A stretch of 64,000 bases of DNA from Margaritifera margaritifera (taxonomy: Eukaryota; Mollusca; Bivalvia; Unionida; Margaritiferidae). The stretch covers positions 364,001-428,000 of the forward strand of contig JAQPZY010001628.1 in assembly GCA_029931535.1 (NCBI GenBank). The letters are read 5' to 3'. Below are positions 1 to 54,240 of the stretch, piece after piece. Positions within the stretch are counted from its first letter, which is position 1. Every line of letters begins with the position of its first letter. The notes under the pieces are model-generated. The model was not told where the DNA came from. It worked only from the letters and a program-made list of their open reading frames with translations, and searched no databases. The position numbers were made by a program, and so were the translations under genes.

Positions 1-644
1 TCTTTAAATATTTAGTTCCGATAAAATCAGAGGCAAAAATCATCTCTCAAGATATCTGAGTTGAATATGCCCCTTTTTAGACAAACATTTTATATATGGT
101 AAGCTCCAGGAACTTTGAAGCCACTACTTTGTCACCAATTGACACAGTGTCTGGTGTAATCCGTACTTCCTACTTCTAAAATACGTCCGGGATTTTCTCT
201 TGTACTATGATTACAGTTCATACTCTTTTTTTGTGTTTTCCTTATTTTCGTGTCATTTTTGGTCATAATTTCAGTTTTCTTTGATTGAATACATGCTGTA
301 TATTAAACAATAATAATCAGAATAAACTCAAATGCAGTCTAAGAATTCTAAAAAATGTATTTTCAGAAATTCAATTAAAACGCAACAAAGCATGCTCATG
401 AACAAAACTATTACAAGGATGTGAATGTACTGCTTGGAAATCAACGAACTTTCAAGTAAATTACTTATCAAAGTATCGAGTCAAGTTAATTAACGGGCGA
501 TTTAAACTCTAATTTACAGAAGAAGATGATCAAACATTATGTAATGCTGGAGAAAGTGCGTACCTACACAAAGGAACAAACTTTTTCTGCTGACACGGTT
601 GAAAGAAATGTCCGTTAGCTGCACTATTCATATGGAGTGAAAGG
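1..644. other. 3' flank of the membrane-protein gene
   Basis: AT-rich DNA downstream of the last exon, presumably 3' UTR and intergenic sequence. No repeat, gene or clear poly(A) signal recognised. Confidence 0.4.
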
Positions 645-42562
<41,918 letters not shown>

Positions 42563-43175
42563 CTTCTGGTCTGAAACGACTGAAAGTTCTATTTTTAATT
42601 TTAATTATATTTTAATTTTACGATGCGTACGATCCAAATATGTTATTCCAACACAGTAACCTATTAATTTGTCAACTTAGTTGGCTCTTTCGTGTAGTTT
42701 ACACACGTATATATAATTTAGACACACACACACACACACACAGACAAAGAATCTAATATTCACAATTTATAATGTCCAGATTAGTCTTACTGTTCTCTAA
42801 AAATATTCTCTGTCAGTTTGAACTGTTTGTTTTCAGCCAGTTTACTCTTTCGATCTGGAATTTGTGTTGCATTTGTTTAATGGAGTAATAAGAAATATAT
42901 ACATATAAGCCCAAAATATGTACTCGGGATAGGTCTGTGATGGTAAATATTTAGTCACAGAATTCTTTTTTTTTTTTTTTTTCTGTCCTCTTTATGTGAT
43001 GATGTGATGGAAGGTCTGCGTAAAACAGATAGCCTGGTTGACTCAAAACTAGTTTAGAAACCTTTCGCGAAACTTATTCTCCTTCTGCGAGTTCATTTAA
43101 AATCCTGTATGTTCTTTGAAGTTAAACAGCAAGAGAGAATATATCGAGACGAAATAAAAAGGTTGTACAAATTTA

Positions 43176-43363
43176 GAGACCGACCATTTATTTTTTTTAT
43201 TTTTTATTTTTTATTTTTTTTGGGGGGGGGGGAGGGGGGGCAGGTATTCAAACAAAAAAATTACGGCACCCAAGGACCTTGAAAAAAATACTCTTGGTTG
43301 AAACAAAAATTCCAAACTTCCCCCGTCCCTGACAAAGTTAATTAATTAAATGGTCGGTCCCTT
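43176..43363. mobile_element. MITE with GACCGACCATTTA ends
   Basis: Left GACCGACCATTTA (43178-43190) and right TAAATGGTCGGTC (43347-43359) are perfect 13-bp inverted repeats. The interior has a T-run followed by a G-run, a common composition in this type of MITE. Target duplication not resolved. Confidence 0.75.
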
Positions 43364-44425
43364 ATCGGGAGATGATAAGGTGTTGTGTACGATTTTGTTT
43401 GCACTAAACACACACACGCACACCCACACACAAAGAGATAAAAGAAAAGAACAGAAAAATACTTTAAGAAATCAATATCGAAATGTGCATTTTGTACAAA
43501 ACAAAATGCTGAGCCCCCCCCCCCCCCCTTTAGAGAATAGAAGAAAGATCAGCACACCGTAAAAGTATGGATTAGAAATGTCTCACAACAATACACATAA
43601 AATAAGGCTACGTACGCATAGTAGCACGATTTGTTCTTGATTGCACTTGTTAATTATCAACAGTGTTACAAAGTTAAAAATGTCTGCAGTATGCGTTGTA
43701 TTTCACATGTTCCGCCTTGGAAACTTTCTGGACTGGTTCCCGATAACCTACAATGGAAAGAGAATAAAATCAGTTGGTGAATCAAACAAATCTGGAATAA
43801 ACAAGGGAAACAACCAAATGTATCATACCAATATCTATCCTGCTGTAACCCCTCACGGAGAATTTTCGCAGTTTGCGCATCTGAGGGTTTTAGAAGAAAA
43901 ATAATACAAATAAAAAATAGAAGTGTGAAACATTGGAAACCTTCAAAAAAAAAAAAAAAAAAAAGGGTCAAAATAATATTTGTTGTATTGGACGCTCCTG
44001 ACTGTCAACCTAAACTGATCCTGGTCAGTTAGCGACACAACAGCTGTGTTTCGACTGTATTTGCTATAATTTTTCATAAGGAAGAAATTACATGTTAGCT
44101 GAATGTTTCGGGAAAGTATTGTTGCTTTCGGTGCAAAGATATGAGATGAGTGAGTCGAATATCTCTTATCTCTATGTGATGTCAATCAGGGACAGATAAC
44201 ACTGGTACCACAAAGAAGACACGTCAGTCGACTTTCTTCCGTTTTTCGTTATGTCGATCAAATATAGATCATAACTGAAATGCAGTATTGAGAAATTCTT
44301 AACTCTATGTCTGACTATGTGCCTTTTTCCTGCCGCTAGACTTAGGAATGTGTTGAGTGATAGCATCGTGTCTGTTACGTTGATCGCCGCTTCGCCATGT
44401 CCATTCTAGGTTTAGGTTAGGCACA
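43364..44425. other. Unrecognised DNA upstream of exon 1
   Basis: CA run near 43406-43431, C-run at 43515-43529 and A-run at 43944-43964. An 87-codon frame at 43641-43904 (+) is not recognised. If exon 1 is the true first exon, the gene's promoter would be in this direction, but no motif decides it. Confidence 0.35.
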
Positions 44426-44437
44426 TTCCGGACACGG

Positions 44438-44632
44438 AACTATATAAGCGGCTCTCGGGAGGCAGACACAACTAGACCGTCAGACGTACATGACGAGATT
44501 CGTCGCACACGTCTATAATTCAAATTCAGTCAGTCAGCAGACACAACTTGTTGACGTAAATGGCCGGATGGCCGAACACGTCGTTAATCCAACGAACGAA
44601 CGAACGCAGACACAACCATAATTGTGTCTGCA
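44438..44632 (+). promoter_or_regulatory. TATA-box-like block with repeated GCAGACACAAC and a hairpin
   Basis: CTATATAAGCGGC (44441-44453) is a strong TATA-like sequence. GCAGACACAAC occurs three times (about 44462, 44538 and 44606), the last within the hairpin GCAGACACAA/TTGTGTCTGC. A SINE-like tail (GTCGTTAATCC, then (GAAC)n) lies at 44570-44600. It may be part of a retroelement LTR or a promoter; no gene was found downstream. Confidence 0.35.
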
Positions 44633-44639
44633 ATCCTAA

Positions 44640-45750
44640 GAGTTCTCTTTGTTATAGGTATGAAAATATCTTATTCTTTGTAAATTCTTGATTTTGACAC
44701 TTTGTTCTTAGTGGAGTTTAAATTATTTTGTCATGCGCTATGTCAGCATAATAATGATAGGTGTTCGAAAGCAGTGAAACTATCGTTCAATTTCGTATTT
44801 GTAAAATTCTCAAAAATTGCAATTCACTGTTATTTTTTATTATGTACAATTTTAAAATACCTAGTGTCACGGATTGTTCTATTTTTGTTAGAAATTTGTA
44901 TATGTAATTAGGAAAATGTAGTAAAATAAGAATTTTATTTCTAATAATAATATTAGGAATTATTCTTAATAATGATTAAAATATAAATTTTGTTCTTAGA
45001 AAGGTTTTTTCTGCCAACTTCATATTCTTTGATAAAAAAAATTTAAAGTTATAAAGCTCGACTTTTCGGCATTTATGATCTCACATTCGAAAGTGTGTAT
45101 TTATTTTAATTCATGCAGAAATATTGGTTTGCAAGAACATCTCTAGTATATTTTGGCTACTTTTTGATCAATTTATTATTCGATTATTTACAGAATTGTA
45201 TATGATATTTCAAATACAGGAATTCTCGACAAATATGATGTTGGTAGTGTATAATTATTTTTATTTTTATTTTAGCATAAGGATTCTTATTTGTTTTCTT
45301 ATGTATTTTTAGATATAGAATGTTTTTTTGATTTAATAAAGCATAATAAAATCTGCATTTAGTTCTCTTCGTCACATATAGCATTGAACCTGGTCACCTC
45401 TAAAATTCCCGCAAAATGTAACAACCTATTCTGAATTCCCTCAATGAAGTGACACCTCTCACATCACTGTGACCAAGGAAAACATGCTCTCACGAACTTT
45501 CACCGTTTAGGTCTGGGGAGTTTCTTCGCAAAAGCTTTCTTTGTAATCGTGGCGAGAATATTACTTTCATGATAAATCGGCGGACAACACAAATCATTGC
45601 ATCATAATTGGTGTGGATGAAATTTCATATCGTCATAGTTTAAGACGTAGAATTCCAATAAACTAATGTTGCTAGAAAAAAGTAATTTTTGTAATCTTTA
45701 GATGTATGTATTCGCTTTAAGGTCATAGAATAACAGTTACGAGCCATTCA
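44640..45750. other. Very AT-rich DNA, nothing recognised
   Basis: Long A/T-biased tract without motif-bearing frames. Confidence 0.45.
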
Positions 45751-45769
45751 GTTTGATGGCTGGATGTTG

Positions 45770-46560
45770 TGTGGTGCAACAACTAACTGATGTACCATTT
45801 TGTAGAATAAACACAGCCGGACATCTGACAGTTGTTCCAAACACCCCCTTCCTAGTACATGAAGCATGTCCGAAACACTGGAGCTTGAAGATTAATTGTT
45901 GGGAGTCCAGCGCACAGCACGACGCTAAACCATTTCGGTTTTGTTGATATTATTTCATGGTATGTTGATTCCAGATAGTACTCGCATACTCTAATTTAAA
46001 TATGCAAGCTCTGATATTTTAGAGGGATTGATGTACATGCTCCATTTTATCAAACTTGGAGTCTGTCATGGTCTTTCTGTAGTGTCTTTCCATGTTCTAT
46101 TCGGTTTAATGTGAGGTAGATGGATGTGTCGGCAGCGAAAAGTCTCACCTGTGCTCAGTGGCGTAACTACCGTCCCCAGTAATACAGTTGGGGTGGGAGT
46201 TGGTGGCATTCAAGAAGGAGGCCCACAATCCCACGTTTTTGCAAGCGGGGAAGGGGCGGATTTCTGAACTTTTGCAGGGGGGAGGGGGGGAGCCCAAATT
46301 TGAAGTTACGCCACTACCTGTGCTATTGTTTTCTCCTGTGCGTCGTTGATATACACAAGGAACGGGATGGCGTCAAGCATTGATCTTTGTGAAGTGCCTG
46401 ACGTCACTTTCACAGATTCCGATTCCTCGCCATTAATGACAGCTTTCAGGCTCCTGTCCATTAGAAAGGCCCCGATTCAAGTATTTGTTAGACCATATGC
46501 GCGAGTGGAATACCCGAGATATTGTAGGGTGTTCTACGAAATGAGAGCAAGATACTGATA
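45770..46560 (-). pseudogene. CR1/Jockey-like LINE reverse-transcriptase fragment
   Basis: Minus-strand order: GAFLMDRSLKAVINGEESES, VTSGTSQRSMLDAIPFLVYI, NDAQEKTIA, then the MITE 46156-46316, then RLFAADTSIYLTLNRIEHGK, and further on KLEYASTIWNQHT and HPAIKLNGS. The catalytic FADD has become FAAD. The 5' and 3' parts of the element are missing and frames shift. Confidence 0.75.
46156..46316. mobile_element. hAT-type MITE, 161 bp, perfect TSD, nested in a LINE
   Basis: Perfect 8-bp duplication CCTGTGCT (46148-46155, 46317-46324). Ends CAGTGGCGTAACT and AGTTACGCCACTA. It lies exactly between the YIND and FAAD motifs of the LINE fragment, so it arrived after it. Confidence 0.93.
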
Positions 46561-46569
46561 GTCTGGTTT

Positions 46570-47320
46570 GCAGCCAATGGGATGCAAGTAAACCCTCAGA
46601 AATTCCAAACCACTGTTCTTGGCAAAAACGTGCACAATTTACCCAATTTCACCATAAATGACTATGAAATACCATGTGATGACCGTGTACAACTCCGTGG
46701 AGTAGATGTCGATTCTCAGCTTAATTTTAGCATCCACATTTTTAAGATCTGTCAAAAAGCAGCAAGACAATTAACACCTTACAACGTCTCAACTAATATT
46801 TGTCCACTAATACTAAGCTATTGATCTGCAAATGTTTTTTAAGGTCAAACTTCAACTACTGTCCCCATATTTGGCATTACTGTAGCAAACAAAACTCTGA
46901 TAAAATAGAAAATAAATGCAGTATAGGGCACTAAAATTGGTGTCTGGTGATTCAAATAGCTCATATGATTCTCTGCTAAGAAAAGCAAAGCTTCCTACCG
47001 TACACATCAGTAGATTAAGATATATGGCAACTGAAGTATATAAGATTCTTCACAAGAAAACACCTTATTAACTGAGTAATCTGGTCACATTCACAAACTG
47101 CAACAATAATCTTAGACAACAAAATCTGGCAACAGTACCAAGGGTAAAGAGTACTAAGACTACACGGTATGTTAAGTTCTCTTTCAAATTTGATATCTCC
47201 CGAGTCTGGAACAGCCTACCCAAAAACTGAGAACAATCCCTGATTACAAAGAATTCAGCAGGCTGATTCAGACATGGTCTGGGCCGCACTGTAAATGTGC
47301 TTTATGTCTCTCTATTTAGC
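46570..47320 (+). pseudogene. LINE reverse-transcriptase C-terminal fragment (second family)
   Basis: WFAANGMQVNPQKFQTTVLG, then QLRGVDVDSQLNFSIHIFKI, CQKAARQL are the familiar post-YADD segment (MQ-x-N-x-x-K-F...LG-x-x-x-D...L-x-F-x-x-H). Broken frames continue with PSLEQPTQKLRTIPDYKEFS and SGPHCKCALC, the usual terminus of this group. 5'-truncated at about 46560, abutting the opposite-strand LINE. Confidence 0.75.
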
Positions 47321-47743
47321 AGTCAGCGGCATTTCAGCTTTAAAGTTACCTTCTTCACTGAGAAAATCAAATTAAATCCTGCATCCATAACTCATATTTT
47401 AATTACTCACCTTCTTAGGTTTATATATAGAAAGTTTTTTTTTCTTTTAAATTGTTTTTATTTTTATTTTTAAAGGCTTTAATTTTAACTTTTAGCACCC
47501 TTGTTATCCTGATGTAATATTACCTATCCAATGTACGTCTTTAGCTGCATGCTATATACTATTGTCTTGTCTTTTAATCTGATGTCATCTTTGACATTGT
47601 GCATCCTTTTAACAATAACATTTTGTCATACTCCCTACTTAAATTATTAAGTGCACTCCTTTCTGTGATGTGTTATATATGTTCATACGTAAAAAAAAAA
47701 TTAAAAAATACTTTGCATATTTGCATGTACTTACTGTTGTATT
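47321..47743. other. Nothing recognised
   Basis: T-rich run near 47440-47470; no gene or repeat. Confidence 0.4.
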
Positions 47744-47994
47744 CAGTGGCGGCGCGACGGGGGGATATGGAGGGGGCTAATGCACCCTGGCGTCGGGCGA
47801 GGGGGGCGCCGTCGGGAGCCTTTTTTATAGCTGTAACCGGGGGCGTAGATGGGGGATTGGGGGTTTTGCAACTGACATCATAAAAACCGTGGCAAAGTAG
47901 GGGCGCCACTAAAGAACATTGCCCCGGGCCCCTCGGTAGGGGCGCCACTAAAGAACATTGCCTCCGGGCCTCTCGAACCCTCGCGCCGCCACTG
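47744..47994. mobile_element. hAT-type MITE (GGCGGCGCGAGG family), copy 3
   Basis: Ends CAGTGGCGGCGCGA and TCGCGCCGCCACTG; flanks GTTGTATT and ATTGTATT (seven of eight identical). It carries an internal tandem duplication of about 40 bp in which GGGGCGCCACTAAAGAACAT appears twice, absent from the other two copies. Confidence 0.92.
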
Positions 47995-48254
47995 ATTGTA
48001 TTGTCTTTTATTTTCATATAAGTTATTATCAGCACTATCTATTGCCACAAGCACTCAAATGAACACCTGAACATATACGTACTAAGCGCTCCTGTTACAC
48101 CTTGATTAACTAAGTGCGGACACTCTCTTGTGTGAATTTCCGCTTCATTTTGGCGGTAAAGATCAAGGACGTCACTTGATTCATACAGACACCCAAGCTT
48201 TGCAGCTCATATTTTCATACCTTATATAACCAAGTAAAACTACATCAGTAATTT

Positions 48255-48745
48255 TGACTAGGTGTACACAAAAGAATAAGCTATCAAGGGCTTATTTAGA
48301 CCTATTTTAGAATATTCTTCTACAGTTTAGGACCCCCATTCCCAAGTTTTAGAAATGAAATAGAAAAATCCAAATCCACGTTTGTTACACCCAATTATGA
48401 TTATACCCCAGGAAGTATGACCTCAATTATGAATAAGTTGTCTTGGAAACCATTAAAAAACTTGGACTGGAAAATAGATTTATATTTTTCTACAAAGGTA
48501 AAAAAAAAAAAAGAAGCAAAAAAACCCGGCCACAATTTCATAAAACCAAAAAGAACCAGTAGAAATCAACATGAATATACTTATATGATACCATATGCAC
48601 AAACTGAAAGGTACAAATTCATATTTTTCCCCAAAACAACCAAAGATTGGAATTCGTTACCACAAATATTTATCACAACTACTGAATCATCAAAAAACCA
48701 AATTGGAAACTTTTCCAAATTAGTACGAACACATTTTTTCTAAAA
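48255..48745 (+). pseudogene. CR1/Jockey-like LINE C-terminal fragment (third family)
   Basis: YKGLFRPILEYSSTV, stop, DPHSQV is the usual R-P-x-L-E-Y-A-S-x-V-W-D-P-H motif with Trp turned to a stop. An open 108-codon tail follows: SIMNKLSWKPLKNLDWKIDL, then YKFIFFPKTTKDWNSLPQ. 5'-truncated, with frameshifts. Confidence 0.78.
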
Positions 48746-49084
48746 TAAGTTCTTGTTATAAAGGTTGATGCTGCTACTTTACCTGATAATAGTCTGTGTA
48801 CATTAAAGAATTTAAAAAGCTGTATAGAACTGAGAAAGTATCAAATGTTCAGATCTAACAGACCCCATTGTGCTGAATCCAGCTTAATATTAACAGATAC
48901 ATGTAAAGTAGCATCCTAGAGAACCTTGATTAGTTTGGAAATTTATCAGATAACTTTTTGGGTCATGGATCAACAGATAAACTAATTGTACAACTTTTCT
49001 TTTAAATTTATAGCAATAAAAAATACAGTGCAATATCTCCATTACTAATAGTAATATGTATTCGGTACAAATATTGCAAAGATT

Positions 49085-49362
49085 AGGTTTATACATGATA
49101 TACAATTAGGTTTATACATGATATACAATTAGGTTTATACATGATATACAATTAGGTTTATACATGATATTCAATTAGGTTTATACATGATATACAATTA
49201 GGTTTATACATGATATACAATTAGATTTATACATGACATACAATTAGGTTTATATATGATATACAATTAGGTTTATACATGACATACAATTAGGTTAATA
49301 CATGATATACAATTAGGTTTATACATGACATACAATTAGGTTTATACATGATATACACTTAC
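49085..49362 (+). repeat. 23-bp minisatellite, about 12 copies
   Basis: Unit begins AGGTTTATACATGATATAC and ends AATT. Copies differ by single bases (ATGACATAC, TTAATAC variants). AT-rich, no coding frame. Confidence 0.97.
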
Positions 49363-49892
49363 ATTTTTTGTGAGATATTAAATACTTGATGTTCAGATTT
49401 TGATTTATTATTTATCTTAAAATAATCAGTTTTAAATGTTTTTATTAGATGCAGAAAAAAGTGGATACAATATTTGTTTAACTTCATAAATTTTGGTTCT
49501 GTAAAATTAAAGTGTTTGAATATCAAACGAAAACAAAAATGGTTAACTCATAATAGCAACTGTCCATATCTTCTGTTACTCAGATCCATGGACAAGTGAT
49601 ACATCTGCTGGACAAGTAATATTTCAAAAGTCATATGTCTGGGACAAGTGGTTAAAAAATATTTGCTGAGCCTGAAATTGTGTATGTATATATATGGAGA
49701 AATAATATCATTCAGAAATCCTGGTATGGTGCCATATTTGTTCTTTGCTGTGTGCAGATTCAGTTGGAAAGATGGATCAAGTTTATTCATATATCAACCT
49801 TAATGCCTCAGTTCATTGTCAATAAATAGCTAAGGTCAAGTTTTATCAGCAACAATGAAATTAAACATTTTGATGTTATAAATGTTCGGTCC
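49363..49892. other. Nothing recognised
   Basis: AT-rich; no repeat or motif. Confidence 0.4.
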
Positions 49893-50460
49893 CTTACTTC
49901 AGGTTTATGTGCCCTTCTTGGTCTCTACACCAAGTATTTTGGCCATATGACTTCACATGAGCATATTATAAACTATATATTGTAATTGATAGGAGTACCT
50001 AGATTACTTCATTATAAGTATAAATAGGTATAAATAGTTAATCAACTGCCACAAGAACAATCAATTAAATTTTTCTACTTTTCACAACTTCACATTGAAT
50101 TTTGAATTAACTCCCTAAACATGAAGTTGTAAAGTTACAGGTTACTCATCCGTAACGTCTCCACTGTGGTTTGAATGGATGAACACTATGGTGTGAAGAC
50201 ACCTGTACATCTGCTCTCATGTACATAGTATAGGGGTTGTTTCAAAGTAGTTTAGACATGTTTTTGATTGCCATTTTCTAGTGAAGTTTTATAAACCAAA
50301 AAAAAAAAACTTGTTTAAGTAGCAGTTGATTAAATATTTTTAATTTTTACCTATGTTTAATTACAAAATACTGTAATCTAGGTAATCATATCAGTTAAAA
50401 TTAAATGTAATTACAATGTATAGTGTCTGCTGTGCTTTTTTTAAGTCATATGGCCAAAAT
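49893..50460. mobile_element. Long-TIR MITE, copy 2
   Basis: Aligned end to end with 1442-2045 (shared GGAGTACCTAGATT, GTTACTCATCC, GTGAAGACACCTGT, CTCTCATGTACAT, TACTGTAATCTAGG). The right terminus stops at GGCCAAAATACA, lacking the outer part seen in copy 1. Confidence 0.85.
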
Positions 50461-50616
50461 ACACTGCATACCTCTCCATCCAAACATACACTTTCAATTA
50501 CGAATACACTGCATAGGAATATGATACATTCATACACTTACAAAATGTGTTTATAATATATATACAATAATATATATACAAAACTGAATATATATTGCAT
50601 TTCTTGCTTTGCTCCC

Positions 50617-50735
50617 ACTTCTCCCTGTTCAGCTCTCACTTCTTCCAATTCTGTGCAAAAGGAGCAGTCACTTCTCCCTGTTCAGCTCTCACTTCTTCTT
50701 ATTCTGTGCAAAAGGAGCAGTCACTTCTCCCTAAA
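50617..50735 (+). repeat. Tandem duplication of a 60-bp unit
   Basis: Two copies of a block containing CACTTCTCCCTGTTCAGCTC and TCTGTGCAAAAGGAGCAGT. Confidence 0.9.
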
Positions 50736-50969
50736 ATTCAATTGACCCCTGAGGATATATAAATTTCTCCTAACTTATATATATATATACATAAACATTG
50801 CACTTTCAACAGCTAAGATTTTGGTATACAGTAAAAACTGCATTGAAGCAGCCACCTAATGAAAGGAACAAGAGTCCCTTGAATGGACGGATGCTCTACC
50901 GTCCAAAAAATTTTTCCAGGAATTCAAGATAAGACCATTTCTTCTTTTGCACTGCTGAGTGTTGGCACC

Positions 50970-51965
50970 ATATCTGATATTCTTGAGTGATAAGATTTTC
51001 AAATTAGCCACTCTGACAGCCATATTGGATGTAAGATCATAAGATCAGCACCATTTTCATTTAGGACAAACTAGAAACCATTTGAAGACTTTTGTTGAAA
51101 ATCCCATGCCAATATGACCATCCATTCAGGAGAATTAGTGACCAGATCAGTGAAAACCCTATGTCGATATGACCATCTATTCCAGGGGTGTCAAACATAT
51201 GGCTGGCCAGTGGGCCGGATACAGCCCGCCAGACTCATTATTTATTATTATTATTTATATAAAATCTGACCCACCATAGCAAATGAGTTTGACACCCCTG
51301 ATCTATTCTGAAGGAGTTGTGATGACAAGATCTATCAGGATGGCAACAATTTTGGCTATATTGGATGTCAGATTGGCATAACTTTTATTCATGACCAATT
51401 AGACACCATAAGAAGTCTTCTGGTAAAAACCCCATGTTGATATGACTTTCTATTTAGAAGAAGTAGTGACAAAAAGATTTTCAAGATAGCTGCCATGGTG
51501 GCCATATTTCAGGTCACATCAGCACCGTTTTCATTCAGGACCAACTAGATATGATAATTAATCTTCTGATGAAAACCCAATGTTAATATGACTTTCCATT
51601 TAGGAGAAGTAGCAATAACAAGATTTTCAAGATGGCTGCCATGGTGGCCATACTGGATGTCAGATTGGCACCATTTTCATCTAGTATCACCTAGACATCA
51701 TAAGAAGTCTTCTGGTGAAAACCCCATACTAATATGGTTTTCTGTTCAGGTAGAGTAGTAATAACAAGATTTTCAAAATGGCTGCAGTGGTGGCCATATT
51801 AGATGTCAGATCAGCACCATTTTCATTTAAGACCAACTAGATATCATAAGAAGTCTTTAAGTGAAAACCCCATGTTGATATGACCATCCATTCAGGCGGA
51901 GTAGTGATAACAAGATTTTCAAGATGGCCACTATGGTGGCCATATTGGATGTATGAGTGGAAGAA
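50970..51965 (+). repeat. Degenerate tandem array, about 145-bp units (family T2), array 1
   Basis: At least six units, each with AAGATTTTCAAGATGGC, GGTGGCCATATTGGATGTCA, CACCATTTTCATTTAG, ACCAACTAGACATCAT and GTGAAAACCCCATGTTGATA. Starts of AGATTTTCAA are spaced 142-151 bp. A hAT MITE interrupts it at 51183-51300. Confidence 0.9.
51183..51300. mobile_element. hAT-type MITE, 118 bp, perfect TSD
   Basis: Perfect 8-bp duplication ATCTATTC (51175-51182, 51301-51308). Ends CAGGGGTGTCAAACATATGG and GAGTTTGACACCCCTG, a well-known hAT-type terminus. Inserted within the tandem array. Confidence 0.95.
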
Positions 51966-53159
51966 GTCATAAGAAGTCTGGTGAAAATCTTAAAACATTT
52001 TGAACAATACAATAACAATTAAACAAGACAAAAATCAAAATACTTACTCTAGTGTCTCTGCCAAAATAATTTTTTATGGTCGGTCACTTCATCTTATCTC
52101 CCCTCCGCTAAGGGTAAGACAATATTCATCCAAGACTCAGAAGACATCATGGATTACCTTTTATCCCTTTATTACTTATAACACCTCAAAAAATATCCCG
52201 CATTTGGCCTTAAACTCCTCAAAATCCAACAACAAAGTAATCAATTAGTGGCTTGCTGTATACACGTTAGCTGTTCTTTAACAATTCTAATCCGATTGCT
52301 CTGCCATGCATCTTCACACCTGTCGTTGTACTGGTGGAACAATTCCAGTCCCCAGTAGACTGGTTCTAGCTGGTTTCTTCAATGTGTTGATTGAACATGT
52401 AAAATACCATGTTTGGGTTTTCTTATAAAAAATTTTAAAAAATTATTTTAATTTTCAAAAGCTGTAAATTTTAACCACTAAACGGTATGTACAGTAGATG
52501 GCCTTTAAAACATTTTTTTGGCTTACTGCTGGTAAAATCACAAGTATGAGTTTGCATTTTGGATAGGAACAGCAATGAAACAGCCAAGCAGTCATTTAGT
52601 TGCTGAAATAATTTTTCCTATCCTGTTGCTGTGGAAGTCATAGTTTCTGGGAAGCTATTGAAATGTTTCTACATGTACATGTATAATGATAAACAAGCCA
52701 AAAGAGCAGGATTAAAACTATCCAAGGAGCGTTGGCAGGCAAGGAAAAGGAGTTGTGTCTGGAATAGCAGTTATGTCTGGTTATCAAAGACAGCTATTAT
52801 AGCCAATATTGAAATGGTCCAAACAAGCAATGCCTGACTCAATCATTATACATCTTAGCGCAGCAGGAAATTGACCATTTGACTGATGGTGGAATCTGTC
52901 AATTGACTATCGCATAACAGAAATTCCAATAAACTGCTAACCAATTTGAGCACTTGCTAGTGTAAATCATTACATAATCAAGTGGCTTGCCCAACCAAAT
53001 AACAGAATGAATTTACTATATAGCATGTACAAATTTGTCTTGTTACAAGTCTATATTTTTGTTCCAATTGTCAAGAAATTTTCATATTATAATTAGAAGT
53101 TTTGTTTCAATCACTAGAAAATGTTTCGAAACAAAAAATGCCAGTTTTAAAGAATTAGA
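51966..53159. other. Nothing recognised
   Basis: No repeats or gene signals; short frames only. Confidence 0.4.
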
Positions 53160-54240
53160 TATGCATATGTGTAGGCAGAACATTGTTTTTCAACAAAAAT
53201 TGCAGGAGCACAAAGATTTGTCAATATGGGCATCAACAGATGATGTTCATTATATGAACAAAGTTTTACAGTGATCCATCAAAAAACTGCAAGACAAGTT
53301 GTGTTCACAATATTCTGCTTTATGCTGCATTTAGCTGCAGGACGAAAAGATTAATAACTCTAACAAAATTTACAAGAACACAGTGATTTTTCAAAATTCA
53401 CATCTTCAGATGATGACCATGAAATGTACACAGTTTTATGACAATTCATGAAAACTGAGACTAGTTGTGTTCACAAGATTCAGACATACACATCCAGCTT
53501 CAAGTCAAAATGAGCAAGAACTAACAAACATTGCAGGAGCACTAAGATTTGTTGATATTTATTTATTCAGATGATGACCATAATATGTACCGAGTTTCAC
53601 AGCTATCCATCAAAAACTGCTGGACTAGCTGTGTTCACAAGATTGTCATGCATTGCATTATTCAAAATAAACTGTGGGAGAACAGTAATTTGTTGATATG
53701 CATATCTTCAGATCATGAACATAACATGTACAAAGTTTAAAGGTGAGACATTGAAAACTGTGAGGCTGTTTGTGTTCACAAGATTCTGCCACACATTACA
53801 TCAGGCTCAAAGTCAAAAAGGGCAATAACTAACAAAAACTGGAGGAGCATAGTTATTCATCGATATGCACATCTTCAGAGGATGACCTTAATATGTACCA
53901 AGTTTCACAGCAATCCATCACAAAATCAGAGATTAACTGTCTTCACAAGATTCTATCAAGCACTACATTCAGCTGCAAGTCACAGTTTGTGTTGGATCAC
54001 CATGAGACTTGATAGATGTTATGGTCATCATCTGAAGATGTACATATCAACATATCACTGCAACTTTTTATAAGAGTTATTGCCCATAACTTCTATAAAA
54101 CATTGGGACAGCACATAGATTTGTCTATATGTGCATCTTCTGATGATGCCCATAGCATTTAGCAAGTTTCAGGGCAATCCAACATAAACTGCAGAACTAG
54201 TTGTGTTTAGAAGAGTGTGTGCTGGACAGGTGGACATAAA
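53160..54240 (+). repeat. Degenerate tandem array (family T1), array 2
   Basis: About six units with TTGCAGGAGCA, ATATGCACATCTTCAGATGA, TGACCATAATATGTAC, CAAGTTTCACAGCAATCCAT and TGTGTTCACAAGATTCTG in fixed order, spaced about 140-180 bp. Same family as 8700-9660. It closes with GGACAGGTGGACATAAAGAT, then CCTATATGTCCCC. Confidence 0.88.

Noticed and set aside
46346..46558. 70-codon plus-strand frame
   Set aside because: Antisense shadow of the LINE reverse-transcriptase fragment.
49085..49362. CRISPR array
   Set aside because: Units are contiguous 23-bp repeats without spacers, in a eukaryotic context.
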